From Prado023 sp039812125 (GTDB lineage Bacteria; Actinomycetota; Actinomycetes; S36-B12; CAIYMF01), in contig JBDHZV010000018.1 in NCBI GenBank assembly GCA_039812125.1, positions 1 to 35,519 of the forward strand: 35,519 nucleotides of DNA, given 5' to 3'. Position numbers and translations under genes: made by a program. Each line of letters begins with the position of its first letter. Positions within the stretch are counted from its first letter, which is position 1. The notes below the pieces were generated by a model. It ran no database searches. It had not been told where the DNA came from and was given only the letters and a program-made list of their open reading frames with translations. Shown piece by piece: positions 31,101 to 35,519 of this stretch.

Positions 31101-31892
31101 TCAGGCCAGTCGCGCCAATGCGTGGAGGTCGTCGCCGGGCAGCGCGTCCGCGACGGCGCCGACCTGGATCTCGTGAAGCTCGACCAGCCCGCCGTAGCTG
31201 CTGAGGAAGGCTGTGTCGGAGGCGTCCCGGCCCGTGGCGATCCGCAGCAGCGTCCCCCTCGGTGCCAGCGTGGTCGCGTCGACGACATGCCAGTCGCCCT
31301 CGACGTGCGCCTCCGCCACGGCGTGGAAGTCCATGGGGTCCAGGCCGGGGGCGTAGACGGCGACGACGCGGGCGGGCACGTCGAGCGCCCGCAGCATCGC
31401 CACGACGAGGTGCGCGAAGTCGCGGCACACCCCGCGGCGAGCGAGCAGGGTGCGTGCCGCGCCGTCGGTCGGGAGGCTGGAGCCGGGGACATAGGCCAGG
31501 CGGGTCCCCACCCAGGAGCTCACTGCGGCGAGCAGGTCCGCGCCGCTCAGCCCACCGAACTCCGCCCGGGCGGTCGGCCCGAGGATGTCGGACTCGCAGT
31601 ACCGGCTCGGCCGCAGGTACCGCAGCAGCTCCACCTCGGTCGTGCGCTGGGTGGCCCCTGCGCCCGAGACCCGGGCCACGTACTGCACCGTCATGACCCC
31701 GGGGCCCGCCTGGACGACGTGCAGGCGGGTGCCGTGCTCGCCGACCAGGACACGCACGGGCACCGGTTGCCCTCCCACGCGGATGTCCCACGACTCGTCC
31801 ACGACGTGGCCCAGGGCGACCCCGACCTGGAGGGCGATCGTTGCGGGTCGACCGACCTCGGCGACGATCCGGGCGCTCACATCGCGGTTCAC
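31101..31892 (-). CDS. Transglutaminase-like superfamily protein
   Basis: A 263-residue protein with an N-terminal bacterial transglutaminase-associated beta domain (about 1-95) and a transglutaminase core. The catalytic triad is visible: Cys156 in ARRGVCRDFAHL, His190 in MDFHAVAEAHV and Asp205 in HVVDATTLAPR. Such bacterial proteins are often cysteine proteases or amidases rather than cross-linkers. No signal peptide is evident. The GTG at 31892 lacks a Shine-Dalgarno; CACACT lies 7 nt upstream, so it may be leaderless. A long inverted repeat sits between this gene and the oxidoreductase gene. Confidence 0.87.
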   Translation of the reverse strand: MNRDVSARIVAEVGRPATIALQVGVALGHVVDESWDIRVGGQPVPVRVLVGEHGTRLHVVQAGPGVMTVQYVARVSGAGATQRTTEVELLRYLRPSRYCESDILGPTARAEFGGLSGADLLAAVSSWVGTRLAYVPGSSLPTDGAARTLLARRGVCRDFAHLVVAMLRALDVPARVVAVYAPGLDPMDFHAVAEAHVEGDWHVVDATTLAPRGTLLRIATGRDASDTAFLSSYGGLVELHEIQVGAVADALPGDDLHALARLA

Positions 31893-31903
31893 GCCGCACA
31901 GTG

Positions 31904-31974
31904 TGCCCTGCCCGGGCGGGTGCCGCTGGCCCTCTCGGGTCCATGCAGGGTGTCGTGGCAGCCCGGGCAGGGCA
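31904..31974 (-). terminator. Long inverted repeat between oxidoreductase and transglutaminase-like genes
   Basis: TGCCCTGCCCGGGC (31904-31917) and GCCCGGGCAGGGCA (31961-31974) are exact 14-bp complements separated by 43 nt. It begins 8 nt past the oxidoreductase stop on the minus strand, so a terminator is most likely, though the long loop is unusual. Confidence 0.5.
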
Positions 31975-31982
31975 GGGTCACC

Positions 31983-32930
31983 TCACGGCCGGACGAGGAT
32001 GTTGCCGACCTTGCGGCCGGAGTCCACGCGGCGGTGGGCCCGGGCGATCTGGTCGAGGTCGAGCACCTCGTCGATCACCACCCGCAGCGCCCCCTCGGCC
32101 ACCAGGCCCAGCAGGAGCTCGATGTCCTCGGCCCGCTCGGGCGCGGCACCGGCTGCCACCGCCCCGCGCGCCAGCACGGTGTCGCGCAGGTCGGCCACGG
32201 CCAGCAGCAGGCGGCCCCCGTCGGTGAGCAGGCGCCGGCCGGTCGAGCCGGTGAGCACGCCCACCGTGTCGAGCACCACGTCGAAGCGATCGGGGACCTC
32301 GGCCAGGTCGGTGCGGGTGTGGTCGATGATCCGCTCGGCCCCGAGGCTCTGGACCAGGGCGGCGTTGCGGGCGCTGGTCACCCCGGTGACGGTGGCCCCG
32401 AAGTGCCGGGCCAGCTGGACGGCACTGCTGCCCACCGCGCCTGATGCGCCGATCACGAGGACCGACTCACCTGCTCGCAGGGCAGCCCGGTCGCGCAGGA
32501 ACCACAGCGCCGTCGTACCCCCGAAGACCACCCCGGCGGCGTCCTCGTGGCTGACCTGCGGCGGCTTGGGGACCGCCCGTCGGGCGGCGACGGCCAGGTG
32601 CTCGGCATGCGCGCCCATCCGGGCGCCGGTCATCCCGCACACCTCGTCGCCGGGGGACGCGGTCGTGACGTCGGCGCCCACGCTCTCGACGACCCCGGAG
32701 AAGCTGGTGCCGAGGACGCGGCGGCGCGGCCCACGCAGCCCGAGGGCCGGCCGGGCCAGCAGGGCGAAGCCCCGGGGGAACCGGGCGGCCCGGATCCGGG
32801 CGTCGCCGGAGGTCACCGCTGCCGCGGCGACCCGGACCAGCACCTCGTCCGGGCGTGGCTCCGGGCGGGGGAGGTCGCGCAGCACCGCCACGTCGGGCGG
32901 TCCGTAACGGTCGACGACGACTGCTCTCAT
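31983..32930 (-). CDS. MDR-family NAD(P)-dependent oxidoreductase (quinone reductase-like)
   Basis: A 315-residue medium-chain dehydrogenase/reductase. N-terminal GroES-like fold: MRAVVVDRYGPPDVAVLRDL, VLVRVAAAAVTSGDARIR, GTSFSGVVESVG. The nucleotide site is VLVIGASGAVGSSAVQLAR, and the C-terminus IDEVLDLDQIARAHRRVDSG is typical. The zinc-binding Cys/His residues of alcohol dehydrogenases are missing, so it is more like the NADPH:quinone reductase branch. Start ATG 32930 follows GGGAG. It is divergent from a TetR gene and its promoter contains two CTTAC-N4-GTAAG operators, so that TetR almost certainly controls it. A role in electrophile or drug detoxification is likely but not shown. Confidence 0.88.
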   Translation of the reverse strand: MRAVVVDRYGPPDVAVLRDLPRPEPRPDEVLVRVAAAAVTSGDARIRAARFPRGFALLARPALGLRGPRRRVLGTSFSGVVESVGADVTTASPGDEVCGMTGARMGAHAEHLAVAARRAVPKPPQVSHEDAAGVVFGGTTALWFLRDRAALRAGESVLVIGASGAVGSSAVQLARHFGATVTGVTSARNAALVQSLGAERIIDHTRTDLAEVPDRFDVVLDTVGVLTGSTGRRLLTDGGRLLLAVADLRDTVLARGAVAAGAAPERAEDIELLLGLVAEGALRVVIDEVLDLDQIARAHRRVDSGRKVGNILVRP

Positions 32931-32939
32931 GGTGGCTCC

Positions 32940-32994
32940 CTTACATCTGTAAGTCTCGATCGCCAGACTATCCTTACGTCCGTAAGGTTGGCAA
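32940..32994. promoter_or_regulatory. Divergent promoter region with two TetR operators (CTTAC-N4-GTAAG)
   Basis: CTTACATCTGTAAG (32940-32953) and CCTTACGTCCGTAAGG (32972-32987) are 33 bp apart centre to centre, about three helical turns. For the minus-strand oxidoreductase, -35 TTGCCA (32994 to 32989), an 18-nt spacer and -10 TAGTCT (32970 to 32965) enclose the second operator. For the plus-strand tetR, TATCCT (32969-32974) could be the -10 and overlaps the same operator. Confidence 0.82.
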
Positions 32995-33010
32995 CCGCGA
33001 TCGAGGAGCC

Positions 33011-33679
33011 ATGACCCCACGCCCGCACCTGACCCGCGACCGGATCGTCGATGCTGCCGCGCGTGTCGCGGATCGGTCCGGACTCGCGGGCGTGAGCATG
33101 CGCTCGGTCGGCAAGGAGCTCGGCGTCGAGGCGATGTCGCTGTACCACCACCTCGCCGGCAAGGACGAGCTGCTCGACGGCCTTGCCGACTGGTACTTCA
33201 CGGCGGTGACCCTGCCCGCGCTCGACGATCCCTGGCGGCCGGCCATGGCCGCGAGGGCCGGATCCGCGCGCCGGGCCCTGGGACGCCACCCGTGGGCCCT
33301 CGGGCTGGTCGAGTCCCGACGCTCACCTGGCCCGGCGCTGCTGCGCCACCATGACACGGTCCTGGGGTGCCTGCGCCGCAACGGGTTCACCGTCGCGCTG
33401 GCCGCGCACGCGTTCTCCGCCATCGACGCCTACGTCTACGGCTTCGTCCTGACCGAGCTGAACCTGCCGATGACCCAGGGCGAGCGGGCGGACGACCTCG
33501 TCGCCGAGATGGGCCTGCCCGCTGCGGACTACCCGCACCTGGCCGAGATGGTCGCCGAGCAGGTCGTCGGCCGGGACTACGCGTACGCCGACGAGTTCGA
33601 GTTCGGGCTGGGGATCATCCTCGACGGGCTGGCCGAGCACCTCGAGGCTGCCCGTCACGGCGAGGGCAGCACGCGGTAG
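33011..33679 (+). CDS. TetR-family transcriptional regulator (second copy)
   Basis: A 222-residue regulator, paralogous to the TetR at 29482-30249. DNA-binding domain: LTRDRIVDAAARVADRSGL, then VSMRSVGKELGVEAMSLYHHL, followed by AGKDELLDGLADWY. The recognition helix VEAMSLYHHL differs from VEAMSLYNHV of the other copy at two positions. The ligand domain shows HPWALGLVESRRSPGPALLRHH and DAYVYGFVLTELN. It lacks the N-terminal tail of the first copy. The ATG at 33011 has GAGGAG just upstream. It is divergent from the oxidoreductase it probably represses and overlaps the convergent DHFR-like gene by 25 bp. Confidence 0.92.
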   Translation: MTPRPHLTRDRIVDAAARVADRSGLAGVSMRSVGKELGVEAMSLYHHLAGKDELLDGLADWYFTAVTLPALDDPWRPAMAARAGSARRALGRHPWALGLVESRRSPGPALLRHHDTVLGCLRRNGFTVALAAHAFSAIDAYVYGFVLTELNLPMTQGERADDLVAEMGLPAADYPHLAEMVAEQVVGRDYAYADEFEFGLGIILDGLAEHLEAARHGEGSTR

Positions 33680-34203
33680 CGCACGGCGGCGAAGTCCCGG
33701 TTGCGGTCCACCGCGAGGGTCTGCAGGCGTGCCGGCACGGGCAGCAGCGGGATGCCCGCACCGAGCACGACCGGGGCGATCGAGATCCACAGCTCGTCGA
33801 CCAGCCCGGCCTCGAGCAGCCACGCCGCGGTCTGGCCGCCGCCGACGCACCACAGGTCGGCGTCCCCGGCGGCAGCGCGCATCTGGCCCACCACTGTCGC
33901 GGCGTCCGCGGAGGTGAACCGGATGTCCCCACCCGGGTGGGGTTCCGCGGGTGCCCGGCGGGTCCGCACCCACGTCGGCTGCCGGTGCGGCCAGGTGCTG
34001 CCCGGCTCGGCCAACGGGCCGGTCACCAGCCAGTCGTAGGTCGCCCGCCCCATCACCAGGGCGCCGATCCGGGAGTCGACACCGTTCCAGCCCAGGGCAC
34101 CGTCGGGGTCGTTGTCCAGGGCGAGCAACCAGTCAAGGCCGTGCTCGGGGGTGGCGAGGTACCCGTCGAGGCTGGCGGCGGCGTAGTACAGGACGCGGGA
34201 CAT
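33655..34203 (-). CDS. Dihydrofolate reductase-family (RibD C-terminal-like) protein
   Basis: A 182-residue protein of the RibD_C/DHFR-like fold. Visible features: MSRVLYYAAASLDGYLA at the start, LVMGRATYDWL, DADLWCVGGGQTAAWLLEAG (nucleotide-binding glycine stretch) and LVDELWISIAPVVLGAGIPLLP. Stand-alone members are common in actinobacteria and mostly uncharacterised; they probably use NADPH. It is not a true FolA (no matching active-site segment). The start at 34203 begins the conserved domain; a longer upstream frame is not supported. Its 3' end overlaps the tetR gene, and it is divergent from crcB. Confidence 0.87.
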   Translation of the reverse strand: MSRVLYYAAASLDGYLATPEHGLDWLLALDNDPDGALGWNGVDSRIGALVMGRATYDWLVTGPLAEPGSTWPHRQPTWVRTRRAPAEPHPGGDIRFTSADAATVVGQMRAAAGDADLWCVGGGQTAAWLLEAGLVDELWISIAPVVLGAGIPLLPVPARLQTLAVDRNRDFAAVRYRVLPSP

Positions 34204-34313
34204 GGCAGCCCAGTCTGCTCCCGGGGGCTCCCGGTCGGCCAGGGATGGGTCGGCAGGGCCCCGCCGCGGTCGCCGGGGGTCCACCACCGGTCCGGTCGCC
34301 GCGGCTGTGGGGC

Positions 34314-34319
34314 TACGGT
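34314..34319 (+). promoter_or_regulatory. -10 box of a probable leaderless crcB transcript
   Basis: TACGGT ends 6 nt before the GTG at 34326, the same hexamer and spacing as at the MTHFR-like gene. A leaderless mRNA leaves no room for a fluoride riboswitch. Confidence 0.6.
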
Positions 34320-34325
34320 GGGGCC

Positions 34326-34784
34326 GTGGTCACCGGCCCGTTCGATGTCCTGCGGCGCCCCCGCCGGCCGCGGCGCTGGGACGTCGCGCTGGTCGTCGCC
34401 GCGGGCGGTGCCGTCGGCGGAGCCTGCCGCTACGGGGTGAACCAGTGGCTGCCCCACGGCCCCGCCGGGTTCCCGTGGGCGACGTTCGTGGAGAACGTCA
34501 CCGGCTGCTTCCTGCTCGCCGTGGTCTCGGTCCTCCTGCTCGAGGTGCTGCCGCCGCACCGGTACGCGCGCCCCTTCCTCGGGGTGGGGGTGCTCGGTGG
34601 CTTCACCACGTTCTCCACGTACACCTCCGATGCCCGGGTCCTGCTGCAGGGCGGCCACGGGGCCATCGCCATCGTCTACCTGGCCGGCAGCGTCGCCGCC
34701 GGCCTGCTGGCCGTCATCGGCGGGTTGTCGGCGACCCGCGCTGCTACCGGCGTCACGCCGCTGGGCACGAGGAGGCAGTCATGA
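34326..34784 (+). CDS. crcB: Fluoride channel CrcB/Fluc, first subunit
   Basis: A 152-residue membrane protein with four helices and Fluc motifs: GGAVGGACRYGVNQW, the pore Asn in FVENVTGCFLL, and GGFTTFSTYTSD (phenylalanine-box and sodium-site loop). Dimers export fluoride. It is longer than usual, with an Arg-rich N-terminal tail (about 20 residues) and a C-terminal tail. The GTG at 34326 is supported by the -10 box 6 nt upstream. Its stop overlaps the DUF190 ATG as ATGA, so three genes form one operon with the second crcB. Confidence 0.92.
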   Translation: MVTGPFDVLRRPRRPRRWDVALVVAAGGAVGGACRYGVNQWLPHGPAGFPWATFVENVTGCFLLAVVSVLLLEVLPPHRYARPFLGVGVLGGFTTFSTYTSDARVLLQGGHGAIAIVYLAGSVAAGLLAVIGGLSATRAATGVTPLGTRRQS

Positions 34785-35119
34785 AGCTGGAGGGCCCGGC
34801 CCTGAGGCTGACCGTCCTGGTCGGCGAGACCGACCAGTGGCATCACCACCCGGTGTACACCGAGGTCGTGGGCCGCGCGCATGCCGCCGGCCTGGCAGGA
34901 GCCACCGTGCTGCGCGGGATCGAGGGCTACGGTGCCACGTCCCACCTGCACACGACCCGGATCCTGAGCCTGGGTGACGACCTGCCGGTGGCGGTGATCA
35001 TCATCGACTCGGAGGAGCGGATCCGGGGGTTCCTGCCCCAGCTGGACGAGCTGATCATCGAGGGGATCGTCATCCTCGACCCCGTCGAGGTGATCCGGTA
35101 CGTGGGCCGGTCGCAGTGA
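34781..35119 (+). CDS. DUF190 domain protein
   Basis: A 112-residue soluble protein of the DUF190 family, which has a PII-like ferredoxin fold: LRLTVLVGETDQWHHHPVYT, then GATVLRGIEGYGATSHLHT and LPVAVIIIDSEERIRGFLPQL. DUF190 genes are often found inside or beside crcB operons, so a regulatory or accessory role in fluoride export is inferred. The ATG has GAGGAGG upstream. It overlaps both neighbours by 4 nt (ATGA before, GTGA after), giving tight translational coupling and probably similar protein levels. Confidence 0.9.
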   Translation: MKLEGPALRLTVLVGETDQWHHHPVYTEVVGRAHAAGLAGATVLRGIEGYGATSHLHTTRILSLGDDLPVAVIIIDSEERIRGFLPQLDELIIEGIVILDPVEVIRYVGRSQ

Positions 35120-35490
35120 CGCTGCTGCTGGTGATGATCGGCGCCGCCGTGGGCGCCCCGAGCCGGTGGCTGCTCGACCAGGCGGTGCAGGCCCGTCACG
35201 ACCGGGTGTTCCCGCTGGGCACGCTGACGATCAACGTGTCGGGGTCGCTGCTCCTCGGATTCGTGCTGGCCGCCGCATCGCTGGGCCGGGCCGGGCCGCA
35301 GGTCGTCGCCCTCGTGGGCACTGGGTTCTGCGGCGGGTTCACCACGTTCAGCACGTTCGGGTACGAGACGATCCGCCTCGTCGAGGACGGCTCGACCGCC
35401 GAGGCCACCCTCAATGTCCTGGTCAGCGTCGTCCTGGGGATGGTCGCAGCGCTCGCCGGCTGGTACGCCGCCCAGGCTGTCTGGGCCTGA
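35116..35490 (+). CDS. crcB: Fluoride channel CrcB/Fluc, second subunit
   Basis: A 124-residue Fluc protein with four helices, PSRWLLDQ (R of the GxxxRY region retained, G replaced), the pore Asn in TINVSGSLLLGF and CGGFTTFSTFGYE. It is closer to the canonical length than the first copy. The GTG overlaps the DUF190 stop. Paired crcB genes often encode heterodimers, in which the two copies complement each other; both pore Asn and Phe-box motifs are present here, so each might also homodimerise. No terminator is visible before the window ends. Confidence 0.92.
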   Translation: MTLLLVMIGAAVGAPSRWLLDQAVQARHDRVFPLGTLTINVSGSLLLGFVLAAASLGRAGPQVVALVGTGFCGGFTTFSTFGYETIRLVEDGSTAEATLNVLVSVVLGMVAALAGWYAAQAVWA

Positions 35491-35519
35491 CCGGGCACGC
35501 TGGCCGCCCATGGCCCACC

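Noticed and set aside
34200..34325. Possible fluoride riboswitch before crcB
   Set aside because: No pseudoknot-like conserved segment seen, and the probable start site coincides with the GTG.
1..35519. CRISPR arrays, transposases, integrases, prophage or attachment sites
   Set aside because: No repeat-spacer array, transposase motif or integrase was seen. The short repeats found are tandem or three-copy elements only.

Overview
The window is a very GC-rich bacterial chromosome segment that reads as ordinary actinomycete core genome, with no phage, insertion sequence, plasmid or CRISPR signature. Lineage evidence: homodimeric pyruvate dehydrogenase E1 (aceE) divergent from a DUF3052 gene; a DUF3145 gene; a maltokinase; the Nif3 / C4 zinc-ribbon / RNase H-phosphatase operon also found in mycobacteria; a class A RNase P RNA; many GTG starts; and TANNNT-type -10 boxes placed so close to start codons that many mRNAs look leaderless. 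The genus cannot be fixed from sequence alone.

Layout. 1-3.4 kb: an amidase, a repeat-bearing gap, elongator tRNA-Met(CAT) and a CPBP/CAAX membrane protease. 3.3-5.3 kb: a two-gene redox module (bis-heme ferric-reductase-like flavoprotein plus exported FMN-binding protein). 5.4-8.8 kb: maltokinase, DUF3145 and a secreted ScyD-like beta-propeller protein. 8.9-12.7 kb: aceE with a translationally coupled acetyltransferase. 12.9-16.8 kb: DUF3052, a five-PAS diguanylate cyclase and an MDMPI/DinB-like protein. 16.9-19.4 kb: tRNA-Val(TAC) and a tripartite PAP2-like/kinase-like/flippase-like membrane protein. 19.5-23.5 kb: nif3, zinc ribbon and RNase H-phosphatase, a strong terminator, a gene-free stretch and rnpB. 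23.7-28.6 kb: an MTHFR-like protein, a small membrane protein, pentapeptide-DinB, a methyltransferase, DUF4287, and an ArsR-type regulator coupled to an SRPBCC protein. 28.6-33.7 kb: two TetR circuits flanking DUF5701 and transglutaminase-like genes. 33.7-35.5 kb: a DHFR-like reductase and a crcB-DUF190-crcB fluoride-exporter operon.

The most interesting layer is regulatory. Two paralogous TetR regulators about 3 kb apart have almost identical recognition helices. Their operators share the half-site CTTAC/GTAAG but differ in spacer (3 nt versus 4 nt). In both target promoters one operator lies inside an 18-nt -35/-10 spacer. An ArsR-type regulator has a perfect 16-bp-arm palindrome covering its own leaderless promoter. 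About ten genes share the arrangement -10 hexamer, 6-7 nt, start codon, with no Shine-Dalgarno sequence.

All functions are read from sequence motifs and remembered family knowledge. No database search or folding program was run.
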